The notes below the pieces were generated by a model that saw only the letters and a program-made list of their open reading frames with translations, was not told where the DNA came from and ran no database searches. The translations under genes were made by a program, and so were the position numbers. DNA of 64,000 nt, taken from contig NC_040028.1 in assembly GCF_000972845.2 (NCBI RefSeq), positions 7,741,198 to 7,805,197 on the forward strand. The letters run 5' to 3'. Origin of the DNA: Larimichthys crocea (taxonomy: Eukaryota > Chordata > Actinopteri > Sciaenidae). This document shows positions 11,440 through 25,300 of the stretch, one piece after another. Every line of letters starts with the position of its first letter. Position 1 is the stretch's first letter.

Positions 11440-14400
11440 TGCAAGAAAGGTAAAAAGTAATTACAAAGAACGTTTAACGCAAAACTTGACAGGTGTAGCA
11501 ACAGTAAGTATAGGAGGTGGCGCTTAACAGACAGATAGTTAATGCAAATGCAGAAAGAAACCCAAAATACTACTTTACTACAGAAACCCATTGATGTACT
11601 TCGTTTTAAGGGGGTTACAAGCCAGAAAGGTGAGAACGTATTCAGGCTTCAGTCCAGAAGAAGTTTGTAATAATAGGTGCTTCCCTTTTGTCTCTCTCTT
11701 GTCCCCTCTCCTTTTGGTTTCCACATGCAAACACAACTGTGCTGTTTGCAGTTTGCTTACGTCACCAGGATCTCTGAAGTCGAAGGTTATTTTGAAAGTT
11801 ACGCTGCCATTTGCAGATGTGAATTTGCAAAGTCGATCGTAGCTTTAGTCAATGGAAACTGCCCCTCAGTGCAAAGGCTTCACTTCCAAAACTGAAATAT
11901 ATATATTTTGAAATTATTCTCATTTCTACCTGCTCTCAAAGGTCAACATTCACGTCTTATTCAATGAGTATTTACTGACCTTGTCACCTACTTTGTATTG
12001 TGTGTGTGGACAAATGAATTAAGATTCAAGGGCTTCGGTAATGGAAAAGTGTTTTAATTTCCCCCTGACATTAAGGTGTTGTGCCTCATAGGCATGTGGT
12101 GGCACATTACTCGGCGGCTGCTCTCTGGCTCTGCCATTGGCCCCCATGTTCCACTTAAACACTTCAATCACAGCAAAAGATCAAAAGAGCTGTTAAACTA
12201 ATCAAGTGGAGACACAAGAGATGGAACTCCCCCTGTATTCAGTGTTTTTCCTATTAGCCCTCTCTCTCTCTCTCCCTTTTGCTCCCCTTCTATAACCCTA
12301 TTAACAAACACTGTAAACTCAAAGAGGAGGTTTGCTGGCTCAATTGTCTGCAACATATATAGAGCAAACAATGATCCTAAACAAATGGGCGTGTATTCTC
12401 TAAGAGCTGCATTATTGAACAAGGAGCGAGAATCATCTCGGGCGTGTTCTGCCTCTGCAGTACTTAACGACAGGGAACAACAATTTCACCATCATCCTCT
12501 GCACTAGACCGATGGTCCCTTGTAATACCTGTATAGTATTACACAGAATGTACTCATAGAATGGACTTATAGCTATTATTGGTGACAGCTCTATTAAAAC
12601 AGAATGTATTTAAATCTGCAACAACCGGTAGTTACAGGCGTGATTGCATCGGATCAAAAGAATGCATGTACTTTCTAGTGTTATTAAATTCTAATGATAC
12701 AAATAAAACCATAATGAGAAAAAAATGAAATGAACACATCGGACAGTAATACATTCATATAATTCTGATCCATATCTCCCCTCAGACAAGCATAGCATAA
12801 GAAGTACCATAGTGAGAGATATCCTCTGTGAAATAATACTGTAAAAAGACAAGACCCAAACTGAATTTGAAGCTGTGTGGTTTCATAGAAAAAAACACTT
12901 GGAGGTTGAAGGACAGTCCTTAAGAGTCCATACCCCAGCTTAATAACAACCCGGCGCAGACCCTATGCCACTTTTCACTAGCTCTCAAACGGCTGCCATA
13001 TTGGATAATAACTTGTTATCAAGCAGCTGAAAAAGAAGTACATTTTAGAGAAAAAGGTCAGGGGGTGAGCTTCATTTTTTTTCTCCCTGAAGAATACAAT
13101 CTCAGTGATCTAAGCTATCTCATTTGCTGCTTTTTTTTTTAAAAAAAGGGGAAAAAAAGGCTTTAAGATGTGCAGAATGTCTAGAAAACATGCAACCATA
13201 ACACATATACTGTTGTTCATAAAGTTGGAATAATGTTTTCAGACACATTCCTTGTTTTATTCCTATTTATGTTTAGTTTCCACTGTGATATGTTTGAAAG
13301 AGATTGATCAATAACGTTTTGAGAAGATACACTTTATCTATCAAGAATAAATCACATTGTCACAATCATTTCATGAGAACAGGTACAAATGTTTTATTTA
13401 TATTTTAAAGTAGATTCAAGTTCAGTAATTCTCATGAACTCCTGAGTGTTATGCTACATTTAATAAAGCAGGTGATATGCTTTGTGTATATCATCATTGC
13501 TGCAGGCCATTGTTCTCATCCACAGGAGCGCACAATGACATCTTTGAACACTATTCTTTTTGAGAGCTTCATCAAACCCAGATTTATCATTTGTTTCATG
13601 TGTGACCTATATACTGGTATCTTTTGCCAGTGTAAGAATTCATTTTGGCTTAATGCAGAAATGTAATGTACTGGAAAAGGGGTTAATTTAACAGGTCTTT
13701 ACATTTTCGATCACTAATTAAGTGGTTTCATTTAGGGGCCTAAATAAAGCAAACAATCAGTGAATATATGTTATTGCAGAAATAAACATCTGCAGCAGAA
13801 CTGAAATGAAGCAATTAACGGTGAAAGACAGAAACTCATTAGTTTAATGGGGAAATTACAAAATAGAATAGTGCCTAGGGTGTTTTTTTATACCAATGTC
13901 TGTTTGTTTTTAGTGATGATAAATGTGGCTGCATTAATAATATGACCACACTTCTTTGTAATTTTAGTAGGTTTTCTTAACTCTGTAATCATAATTGCAA
14001 CATTTGTTCTATTATTGAATGGTGTCTGGATGATATTCATTTATTAATGAAACATGTTAAACAATTAACAAAATATTGCATTTTCTAGCTTTCAGGAAGG
14101 TTTTTTAGGACACTGTCTTCCATCCTAAGATAGCGAAGACTGAGAACCACAATTAAAAGCAGAAAAAGTAGATAGGAGAAGGAGAAGTTTCGATCTGATT
14201 ACAAAGGAGGGAAAGCAGCTCCTGACAAGGCACATAAACTCTTTGGAGCAGTGCTTTGAGTCTCCTTCTACCAGTCCTTTCACAAGGAAGTTAATGATGC
14301 TGGCAAGAAGATGAATCACCTCAGACAGCGCACACAGCAGCTCTGACAAGTGAGCACTGGCGAGTCTGACACCTGCAAGTACCAGAAGAAAGACTAATAG

Positions 14401-14579
14401 TCATGTCAGCTGCTACCTGTAGAGTTGAGCTATGTCTGTCTGTGCTGAAAGAAACTGTCCCTCTGATTGTACGTGAAAAGTGGCCTAAGGGATATGGTTG
14501 GGTGGACTTTAACAAAAAATAATGCCATGTAGGCCAATGAGAAGAAATGCCAGATTTAAGAAGCTGTTTTAGAGAGAGC

Positions 14580-14580
<1 letters not shown>
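11440..14580. other. Spacer, no gene seen
   Basis: No coding exon recognised. 12060-12480 is a complex, fairly balanced block (possible conserved non-coding element). The rest is AT-rich spacer with oligo-A/T tracts near 13070-13160. Confidence 0.5.
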
Positions 14581-14582
<2 letters not shown>

Positions 14583-14614
<32 letters not shown>

Positions 14615-14668
14615 TGTATGTATGTATGTATGTATGTATGTATTTATGTATGTATGTATGTATGTATA
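14583..14668. repeat. ATGT tetranucleotide microsatellite
   Basis: About 21 units of TATG/ATGT with one TTTA interruption. Open frames across it are artefacts of the repeat. Confidence 0.97.
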
Positions 14669-14669
14669 G

Positions 14670-15620
14670 TAGCCTGACACTCTCAGCCGACACCCTGTTC
14701 TGGCGATTCACCCTGTTTGCACTACTTAAATTTTGCTGTTGGTGAGTTATAAATTCAAATCTACAATGAACTCCTGATTTGCAGAGAGCAAAGTTTTGGC
14801 CAAGGAGAAAGCTTAATTCAAAAGAAGAAAAGTTATGTTTTGTGCATTTTATATATTTTAGTATAATGCATAATATCACATATATCATAATATCACGACG
14901 GTGCTGTAGTTTGTCTCTTATCATAATCATGTAGATAATATGTAGATGGTAGTATGCTGACGTATGGTAGTATGCTAGGTATGAATGTGCATATAAATTG
15001 ATGCAAAAGCATTTGTATTTGTATTTAATGTAATTACAAAGAAACTTTTGTCGTGGATTTAATGTTTCCATCAGTAAAAGCATCATAGAGATTCAGTCAA
15101 GTTTACAAAATAAGCAATGTTGTGAAACGTGTGAAAAAGTGTGCTTATACCTGTATTTATGCAGAGTTTATTAAACTCACATCACAGGCTGGTACATATT
15201 GAAGTTGAAACATATTGAAATAGTTCATTCTTATTGTCGTCTGTTATTCAGTTAGCAGGTAGACTGCCATCACACACAAAAAGTGTATGAAATTGTTATG
15301 GTGATTATAATTTATCAATTGAATTATTGAATTATAATTTCATTGCAGCCATTTCACTCTTCCTTTAACTCTGCTTTGGTCTCCGCTGACACCTGAGGGC
15401 AATATCAGGGTGTGTAGCTGCTACACATCCACCTATCAACTCTGTTACCTGGTTAGTGCTGGATGAGTAGCATTTATCAGTTCATGTTTGCAAAAATAGT
15501 AACCCACACGGCAAGTCAATGAGAGAGATTAAATGAGCATGTGTTGACCATGATTCTGGTACTAGTGACTCCTTTTACATAACTTCAGTGATAAATCTCA
15601 ATGTGTTGTTACTATACTCT
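14670..15620. other. Spacer, no gene seen
   Basis: AT-rich spacer without recognisable exon. Confidence 0.6.
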
Positions 15621-15621
15621 T

Positions 15622-15803
15622 TTTTTAAGATGTTTTTTTGGCCTTTTCAAGCTTTATTTTGATAGAGAAAGCTGAAGAGTGATAGGAATGTGAGAAGAGC
15701 GAGATGGGGAATGACATACAGGAAAGAGCCACAGGTCGGATTTGAACCCTGAGCCTTCGCATATGGGGCGGCTGCTCTACCAACTGAACTAAACACTGCC
15801 CCC
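15622..15803 (-). mobile_element. tRNA-derived SINE, second copy
   Basis: Same layout as the 1.75-kb copy. On the minus strand it reads TTAGTTCAGTTGGTAGAGC, then GGTTCAAATCC, then the shared body TGTATGTCATTCCCC and a tail rich in AAAAAGGCC. The A and B boxes are diverged, so it is not a working tRNA gene. Confidence 0.85.
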
Positions 15804-15804
15804 A

Positions 15805-16620
15805 AAACAAATTTTTTTTTGCCATATTTTGTAAACAGAGCATCCTAAATCTTACACACTGGACCTTTAACATTTGAATGAAACCAGACATGTAGACTTG
15901 TATCATGCAAAAAAAATGCAGCCTGTAAGAGTTTTAAAACATGCAACATTTAAACTACAAATTTATCCCTGGTAAAATTGTATTGTTTCATAATATAAAG
16001 TGTGTTTCTCACCTCCAGGTAAAAATACTGCATGTTATAAAAACATTTTTTTCTTCTGTTTTGTATTCTAGTTTTCAAAGTAAAAAGAATCCAACAATAA
16101 ATCTCTTCAGTAATTGTTAAATCAATTTACCCCTCAAGCTAAGCATAACCTTTTTAATATCAGTGAAACTGAGGGAACTGATCCAACTTTTTGGACTGAT
16201 ATAAAGATATTTGGCTCCTGGTTCCACATTAAGGTGTAAGTAGCATAAATGAGTCATTGTTAATGTCAGCTTGAGCTGCTTCAGTTAAAGTGATGACGCC
16301 ATCTGTGACTCAGAGTAATGCACTCTGCCCCAAACTGTCTAGTTTTATAATTAGAGTTAGTTTGTGTGAAACGAAATTGTAATATAATGTTTGAAACTCA
16401 CCAATTACACTTGAAATTCAGACACTTGCTTCCTCTCCCATAAGCACAAAACATCTGTCAGAAGTGCCTTGCTTGCTCAGTATTTGGGCTTATGTTAGTG
16501 GAATTGTAAGATTTGATAACATGACAGATTATGGAGATTTTCCTGCTTCAGCCTAAAACTTAACCACTCCTGTAACCTGCCAGCACAACTGTTTCCCATT
16601 CGCCTGTTTCTAACACACAC

Positions 16621-16667
<47 letters not shown>

Positions 16668-19600
16668 CACACACACACACGTGTAAATACTATCTAAGGT
16701 GTGGCAATTTTACAAAATTTTCCAGTTACACTTGCTTGTGTAAGTGTAACTGAAGTGACTTGACACATGCGTTCAAATACGCTGTATTTTTATTTCAAAA
16801 AGGTTCAATGTCATAACATATTTTGGCATCAATTAGAAGAATTCTCCCTCTGATTGTGTTGATAATTCCATGACAATAAATATAAAAACAGCAACAACAA
16901 CAGCAACAAAAACCTCACACGACATGGCACATGACTCTGCTAGTATTGATGTGTCTCAATAAAATACCATCACCAAAACTATGGTCTCATGTTAACTCTA
17001 TTGGCTCATTATTGGCTCTTTCCAGTATTTTTTGGCATGATTTACCAGTCTATTGTACCAAACTGAACCAACAAAAGCATGAAACAGATTGGGGAAACCA
17101 CTCTGTGACAGTCCAGTTTTATTAACATTAGAGGATGTCATCACAGCTAAAATCACAGCCATGTGTTAATGAGAAATTTCGGTGTGTATCATCTTTTTAA
17201 AAGGGAGCCATTATCAAAAGCGGTAAAACAAATGTGACAGCCTCGAGAGCGTCCTTTCTCCCTGGACCCTCGTAAAGTCCCCACAGGGATAGTGTGATGA
17301 ACGATTCAAGGCCAGCTCTGGCCCAGGGATGCTCCACTGAACCATGCTTTGATCTATCATCCGGCCTTCCCATATTAATGATGAGGTCACAGCGTTGAGG
17401 GTCACGGCATTGCTGATAAAAGCGCAAAGCCTGCTATTTGTTATGAGCCCAACTTGACTGATCATAACTCTTTTGATGAAAGGGGACATGATTTCACACC
17501 CCTGTGCTGTCACGCCCAAGACATGCCCGTGTTCCTCATAATATATTGTCGTTTGAGGATCACAGTGAATGAGCCCTATCATAGTCAATGTAGAAGTAAA
17601 TGAAGTGGTTGTTATCACTCATAGGACAATGATTATGGTCTTCTGGGGGCAGTTTGCGACTCCGACCCTGCTGATGTAACAGATGTACTTACTGTATGTA
17701 CTGTTAAAAGTTTAGAGATGGGAGTTGTTACTGTAGCTCAGAGCCCAGAAGGCATCAGACTGAGAGGATGGTCAAAACTTGGAACCTGTTTTAAGTTCTG
17801 ATTTGGCATGAGTAAGCGCAAACTCAATGAAAATAATATATAATAATAAATAATGATAATAATAATAAATAAAATACAAATTAATTAAATAATAATAAAA
17901 AAATATATATAAGTTATAGTTATATTTACACAGATTTTCATCTAGTATCAGAAAGCCATATAGTCACTTGAAAACAACAATATATAATAAAGCTATCATT
18001 ATCACTCAGAGAGCCAAGTTAGTAGGAGAAATCAGCTTAATATGTTATATGGATTATAATATTTGCATGGTTTAAAGTATAGCAACTTGATGTTATCATA
18101 ATAAATACACAATACCCCCACTGCACTGCATTGTACTGATCAACTGTGCTGCATCTTATCTGAACCAGTGACATGCATCATTTGAAGAAAAAATACAAAA
18201 TCTGATGTCCGATGATTTTAATTTTTGTCCAAAGTTTATTCCTGTTTTTTTTTTTACGTCAGTTATATTGTACCTTTCGAGTTAATTGCTGAGATCTGCT
18301 GACAATATTAATATAATATATAAAAATAAATCTTATGTGGGGAGTAAACATTGGAAGAGGTAACAAAGGGAAATAGTAAAATTACTGCAAACATCCATCA
18401 CATTTTACAGACCATTCCTGGTTTAACTTTGAGTTCTGGGCATTCACTGTTTTACTGTGTAATGAGGAGTTATTACCATCATGGGTACACTAACTTTCAT
18501 CTGCTTTAGATAATGTGAACGCTCCCTAAACACCCTCTAATCTCACTAAACACCCTCTAATCTCTGAAACATGTTTCTTTTTCTATTTATGTATAATATT
18601 ATTATAGCCGATATAAAAAGATTTACTGCTAGTAAATCAGTCTTTGCAAACACTGCTGCACAATACAAAAGTGTCACACTCAGTTCGCATGCCAATAAGA
18701 TGAATATCTCCTTTGAAACCTCACCATACTTATTTGTCATATTCCTGTTGTTAACCTTTCCTAATGCAGCGTGTCTGTGTATAGCATTGTAGATTTTTTT
18801 TAGTCTGTTCCCTTTGACATGTTGAATAAATCTGCAGTATGTTTGACTGATGTTGCAGCAGTTTGAGCAGAGATGATTTGGCCTCTTTGGTGTTCTTTTG
18901 GATGCCCTTAAAAAATTACATATCAGAGTGCTGTTTGCCTCTAGCTGACACCTGCTGTTAATGGCATTCAACCTTATTTGACCCATTTTAGACTAGCAGC
19001 CACTATAAATGTGTAAAAGATACTTCAGAGTTAAAGTCCTTTTAAAGTGTTTCTGAAAATGTACATTCATCCAGTGAGTCATCAATTGAAAAACACAAAA
19101 TATCTGTAACACCCTTCTATGTACTGCAACTGATGAATACAATTTCAGTTTTAATTATTTGTAATTTGGATTAATTCTATTTTATTAAATCTATATAAAT
19201 ATATTAACCTGTATTTACATGGCTTCTTTGACATTATATGCGTACATATACTATACAGCTAAAGTGCAGCATATAGCCAGAATGTATACACAATAACGAG
19301 CTATTCACACATGACTAGAATTTCGCTGGCATACTTGTATTCGGTGTATTTCTGTGTGTCTGTGCTGTGACAGGCAACAATGGACCTGTAGCACCTGCAG
19401 AAAGAGGCTCCCTGTGGTCCTTTCTCAGTCACTTCACTGACTGTCCTTGCCAACATATGGCCTCATCCCCGGGGAATCAGAGCTCTCTTTGATTGGTAAT
19501 GAGATCCGCTGAATAATCTCGACTAACTGCAGAAGTTTAGATCAAAACAGGTATTAGTTGAGGGCTAAATTGGACAGTGTTTTGTAGATGTGGTTGAGCG

Positions 19601-19822
19601 AAGTACTGATATTGAAAATTGCTGTAAATACAGCACCAGTGTGACAGTGAAGTACTGGCCTTGAGGCCACGTGTATAACTCTCCAAGGTCAGGACCTAAA
19701 TGATATCAAAACCATTTACGGAGCAGTTTTTAATATGCTTTTATATTGTGCTATTAGAATATATACATAATTGTGCCAGTTTATATCATCAGTCAATTTG
19801 CTCACTCTCTGCATGTCACATA
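15805..19822. other. Spacer, no gene seen
   Basis: No coding exon recognised. Holds a CA microsatellite (16612-16680), a complex block at 17190-17640 that may be a conserved non-coding element, very AT-rich DNA at 17830-18000, and a 19-bp tandem duplication near 18525-18561. Confidence 0.5.
16612..16680. repeat. CA microsatellite
   Basis: About 34 CA units with a single G interruption. Confidence 0.97.
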
Positions 19823-19830
19823 GGTCTAAC

Positions 19831-20329
19831 CATAGACATATATACATAGACGCCACATTGAGCGGGTTGGTCGTTGGTCGCGATACGTTAACGCGTCCGC
19901 CATATTGGAAATGGCACATCTACATTTCAGGATCTGGTTATTATAGACACAGATTAAATGTTAAATTTAAATATTTCAATATTTATCATCACAGTAACAG
20001 TGTTACACACATTAGTAGCTGTAAACACTCAGCATTAGAAAAATACATACGTTGGTTTGGTGCTTACATAAGGAGTAAACATTTATAAGCATAACTTACA
20101 TACGTTACATACGTTGTTTCTGGTGCCTGTTTGTTTCCCAGATATATTAGTGTGTGTGTGAATGGGTGTATAAGAGACATTAACTTAAAGAACTTTGTAA
20201 AAAGGCGCTTTATGAAGTTCAGTCCATTTCCTGTTATTAGTTTACGGGCAGATCTGCCATTTCCAATATGGCAGCGACGTCGACGTACAATTCAGCGTTC
20301 AATGCGGCGTCTATGTATATATGTCTATG
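19831..20329. mobile_element. 499-bp non-autonomous inverted-repeat transposon (MITE) with 8-bp target duplication
   Basis: The ends are inverted repeats starting CATAGACATATATACATAG; the first 24 bp are identical and the match continues to about 33 bp with two differences. A second inverted pair, GCCATATTGGAAATGGCA, lies inside each end. The element is flanked on both sides by GGTCTAAC (19823-19830 and 20330-20337), an 8-bp target-site duplication. Eight-base duplications are known for hAT and P superfamilies. No transposase is present. Confidence 0.92.
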
Positions 20330-20337
20330 GGTCTAAC

Positions 20338-22078
20338 ACCAACTACAGTTTAAATAGCTGTACCTAAAGTCATCGTTATATTAAAAACACTGTGAAACAG
20401 AAATCACCAACTGTTAACACTTACGTCACAATTTTACTTTAAAAAATATTTCATCAGGAGGCCTTGAAACACCCAATGACTAAACAGTGTTGTGCTGAGT
20501 TATAAGCTTCCTGCATCCTTCGCTTTCCCTTCTCTTCTTGATGGTACAGTAGGTCAGGTAATATTTGAATGCTGGTGTTACTTAGTTTGCTAATGAAAGG
20601 ATGAACGTACCGAGCACTCTAATGGTTTGCTGTGAATGTCAACAGGGATGATAAATTAAGCTGTGACACAGCACTCTGACCCAGACGAACATTTGTGTGT
20701 GATTTGTACACATGAACTCACTTTCATTTGGTGTATTTAGCTCTCGACATTGTGGCAGGGTTGTGTCATATTGCTGAACTCATTACTCTTGAAAAAACAC
20801 ACATGGAGCTGTTAGACGAGACAGTCCCTTAAAAGCAGACCATGTTTATGTGCATGTAAGCGTTAGTAAAAGCACACAATATGGTTCATTCGATGGCCTG
20901 AGACAATTCTACCTGCATCTCTTTGTGAAATCAGGCAATGGCTTTCTGTCTTTCCAGTTTCTAAACTCTAATATGAACTTTTAATGTACCATAAAAAATG
21001 TGTTCATTTGGATTGGACATTAAGCTCGGCCACGTTACAATCCATTGAAAGTTGTTACTTCACCGGTTCTCTGTATTACCTTTCTTACAGCGTAATCTTC
21101 ATACATATTAAACTCTGTCTATCAGATCTACCATAAACTGCAACCTATTCGCACACCCTAAGGGATCTATTGGGGTTCATTGAATGAATCTCAAAACATC
21201 AGAGCAATCACAGCCTGTGCTGAGTGGCATTCCTCTCTGCACTCTCTAGTCTAGCAGCCATGTTCCGCTTCATTTGAGCCGACATCCGTCCAGAGAATGA
21301 TCTGAGCGGCCAGAGGAGTCTTCCCAGCCGTTTTGTGGGCGTCTCGACGTCCTGGGCTCTTCTGTATTCATTAGCAGGCTAGTCACAGCGGTGCGATGGA
21401 GCGTATCCTCTCAGCGGCCTGCAGGGACTGTCAGCAGAGTGACGGAGACGGATCGCAGGTGGACCAGCAAGAAGACCTGCCATAGATTAACTCGTCTGCC
21501 AGCAGGGGGACTCCATGGTACCGTTTGCTTTCAGCTCAACAGATAATTTTTCTAATTAACCTTTAAATGTATTGCTTGATGCTGCATTCACAGTGTGGGA
21601 AGACCACCGAGCAGACTTTATTTTAATCCTATAAGAAATGTCTTCTCTTCTGAGGTATAGAGGAATAGTCCCTGAGCTGTATATCTTGGCCATTGTGGTC
21701 AGACCTCTGTATATATCACATTGCAAAATGTCATATTGGTTTTGTTGCAAAAGGAAACAATGTATTCCGGTATCCATACTGAGAGACCTATGATACATCT
21801 TGGATGCTTGTGTTATTTTAGACAGTGAGAATGTAACAATCAAGAGTATGCCAGCGTTTCTATCAATTCACACCCATCAGAGTTGCTTCGCACATTCAGT
21901 CCTCTTGAAAAGCTGCTTTATAAATCTGACAGAAAAAAAACAACACTCCACTCAACACTTGTCAACTCCAAATACTGGGGGGAAAAAAATCATTAAAACA
22001 AGTTATTAACAAAGGAATTTCTAATGTGCGCATTGTGCGGTGATAACATCTGCATGACAAAAAAACAAACAGGCTTAC
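20338..22078. other. Spacer with a CpG-rich patch
   Basis: No coding exon is proved. 21250-21515 is unusually CpG-rich for this region and ends in a CTCF-like site. The rest is ordinary AT-rich spacer. Confidence 0.5.
21497..21513. promoter_or_regulatory. CTCF-like motif
   Basis: TGCCAGCAGGGGGACTC matches the core CCAGCAGGGGG of vertebrate CTCF sites, with a weaker 3' part than the usual GGCGC. It sits at the edge of a CpG-rich patch. Confidence 0.4.
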
Positions 22079-22079
22079 A

Positions 22080-22345
22080 GGAATTGTTCAACATTTTGGG
22101 AAATACACTTAATCTCTTTCTGGTGGGGAGTGAGAAGAGAAGATTGATATCACTGTCTTATCTGATTGTTAAATATGAAAATACCGCCAGCAGCTAGTTA
22201 GCTTAGCACAAAGACTGGAAACAGGGGGGAACAGCTAGCGTGGCTCTCTGTTGGTTGCCTGGCAACTGCCTCTGAGCTAAGAAATACTCAGACAAAAAGG
22301 TAAATGGTTGCTTTTATACTTTGGCTTTTGTTCCGATTGAGCAAA
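22080..22345. repeat. Teleost interspersed repeat
   Basis: ACATTTTGGGAAATACACTT, GCAGCTAGTTAGCTTAGCAC and AAAGACTGGAAACAGGGGG are phrases of a very common fish repeat, recalled from memory. The family name was not determined. Confidence 0.65.
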
Positions 22346-22349
22346 CAGC

Positions 22350-25300
22350 ATGGCTAGCTGGCTCAAAACTATTCATTTAAAGACTTATTCATATTTAAAT
22401 ACCAACATTTAGACTATTAGGTTTAATTCTAACTAACCAACAAGATGGTGATTATTTGCTCAACTCCAACCAGACTAGACCAGACCAGTTTGCAAGTTTA
22501 ACTTATCTCTCAGAGTATAGTCAGTAAACTCAGGACATTCAATGTCAAACTTCATATTTACCATCGAATATGGCCCCAAGGGCAAGAGGCTGTCTCTTCA
22601 GCAAATAAATCCAAAATGGCTATCCCAAGAAGATTTCCCCAAGCCTGGAGAGGTTCATGCTTTAGATTAAAAAATGTGTGATTCCATAGCCATCTGGCTC
22701 GAGAAAAGGAATTTAAGGGCTGTGTGGATGCCAGCCCGATGCCACATCTTGGAATGGGCTATTGCTTTCCAAATGGCTCTGGGCTGTGTCCCCTTCCATG
22801 TATTTGTGCAATATCATTAGCTTGTTTTCTGTTGCTACTCCCCTCTTCCCAAAGTTTAAAAGTAATCTTTTCACAGAGCATGGCTGTTTTTTGATAAGGA
22901 ATCTAAACTGGGTCAAGGACTCAGAGTGAAGTCATTGAACAGTAATTAAAGCACCCTCCAATGCTACAGTTCAAACTGTCTCCGCCACGAGCTTTGAGAT
23001 AGAAATCCATTCAAGGATTTGGAGAGCCATTGTTTCACTTTCCTCATGAGTAAATCATGTTCTTGCTATTCTTTGGGAAGCTGAGTCTGTAATTAAGGAA
23101 GCTGAGTTATTATCAAGCCACTGGATAGACTGCAGGAGTGCTGCCTGTTCACCTATAATATGTAATGTCTACTCAGTGAAATAAGAAGCAGTGTGGTTGC
23201 TAAGATATAATGTTCTGCTTATAAATCTGCTTATAAAAAAAAAAATCACTACATTTCCAGTGCAGAACAATTATATTATTGTTCAACGTGTGTAAAATAA
23301 AAGGCTTTTATGTGGGGTTTATAATTGTCTGGCACATTAAAGCTATTCAAACAGTTGATTTTGTGCTAATAAGCATTTTGTGGACAAATATACCAGCAGT
23401 GTCAACAAGTCAAAAGCACAAATCATAAATCGGTTACATTTTCAGGAGCTGCAACATCATACTCTTGTGGAAAGTGGTGTATCATTCTTATATCAGAGTC
23501 AGTTTTGCTAGGCAACCTGAAAAATTGGCTATAATAATTTATATAATAATTTAATAAAACATTAAGGCTTTATATAAAAATATACTGCACTTTGTTTCAG
23601 AATCCAAACACTGAGGAGAACAAGGTCTGAAAGTCTGAAAAAAATAAAAAATACAGACAAAAACAGAAATATATGCAGATATGGAGAACAATATGTGAAC
23701 TAATATTCTCACCAATGGGACCACCATTGCCTTGTGAAATTCATAATCCCTCTCTGTAAGAAGAAGATATTTGGCAGCCACCTCCATCTACTGTAACATT
23801 GTGCCTGTGGTCTTTTTGTTTCTTTAGGAGAGCCTCTGGCTGAGCATTTGAAGTTTTTAATCTGGCGTTCCAGAGACTAAGGTCACCTTTCACTACCCCC
23901 CCCTCCTCTCTCTTTTATTTGCTCTTGCTTAGTTCTGGCAACCCCACTATTTCACACACTATTAAAAGAAATCTGCTAATGTAAGGAGCAGGGTCCTTGG
24001 CTTGTGGAATGGAAAATGATGGCATTTCTGAATTCTGTCTCTCTAAAAAGACCTTAGGCATCTTGTGCAGGGTTTATGACCCTAAGATTAGTCACTTTTT
24101 TGAGCTGGATGTACTGCCGTGGGGTATTTCTGCCAGAAACTGATTTTCATATTGATGTGCGACGTTGAGCCCTCTCCAGTCCACATATTGGCTCATGCAT
24201 CACCTGGACTCTGCAGCTGTCAAGCCTCAGTGATAGCAAGTGAAGCAGACAATTCCTCTGTTAATAAATAAACAAGTGAGACACCGCTAGTACATATTAT
24301 ATTCCTAAGGCTCGAGGCATCTGGCTACGGACTGTACATTTCATTACCATTAACATTGCATGATGTTCAATCTCAATTTTGCCCTGATTTCCTTTCGCAA
24401 AGCATAATTATGACATTTTTATGGATTACCTGCGCACCATCAACAATGCTAATGAATAACTATACAGTACACATATTTTGAGCTGCTACTGACTGTTGGA
24501 TTTTGCTCACCAGGGCATATTTGTTGATTTGGCTCAGCTTTTTAAACATCAGAATATGGGAAAAATAATAGATTTAAAAAATAGAAACCGTTATTTGTCT
24601 CCTACTTCCTACTTAAGTGACTTGTGTATGGACCAACTACTGACATTGGCAACAGCAAGAGTAGGTTATAAAACATGCAATGTACTTCTGGCCTTTTTAT
24701 CCTTCTCAGGGGGAAAAAAGAGCAGTTGGGGAATTACATGAAGCAGAGCTTTGCATGTATTACACAGTAGAAGACTAAGGAGAGATTATCCAAAGCCAGA
24801 TGTGTCTCTCTCCAAGGAAAAAAACATGCTGTCCGCTAAGAAGCAGCCATATCGTGCCATTGGTAAGCGTCAAGCAGCAGGGCGTCGGCGGTCGGCTGTC
24901 TGGACCATCACGCCGGCTGTCTCTGAATATGCAAGATTTCAGGTTTAGAAAGTGGCCGCCTTTAATGTTGTCGACACATCATCCATCATACTTAAACAAA
25001 CATTTACCGAGTTGACTGATTGACGGTAATGCAGCATTAGCTTGTGTTTGCTCAGAGGCAAATGTCATACCTGTTTATGCATTTCCGAGAGGCAAAATGT
25101 ACCCGTGAAAAGACCTGCAAAGCTATAACCCTGCTAGAAAGAATAGGTTGCACACATGAGAGCATGACAAGACCTCTGTTAAACAAAACTGATGTATCAC
25201 TCTTTATTTCTAATATCACACCCACTTTTTTTCTGGCTTAATTATGAGAAGAAAATGTTCTTTGAGGAGCATCCCAAGGCGACGACACCCTGTAGTTCAT

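Noticed and set aside
14556..15086. 176-codon and 119-codon frames with IHTYIHTY repeats
   Set aside because: Translation of the ATGT microsatellite, which is open in all frames.
18546..18986. 146-codon open frame on the minus strand with a hydrophobic segment
   Set aside because: No recognisable family, no flanking splice or promoter logic, AT-rich codons. A frame of this length is expected by chance in 64 kb.
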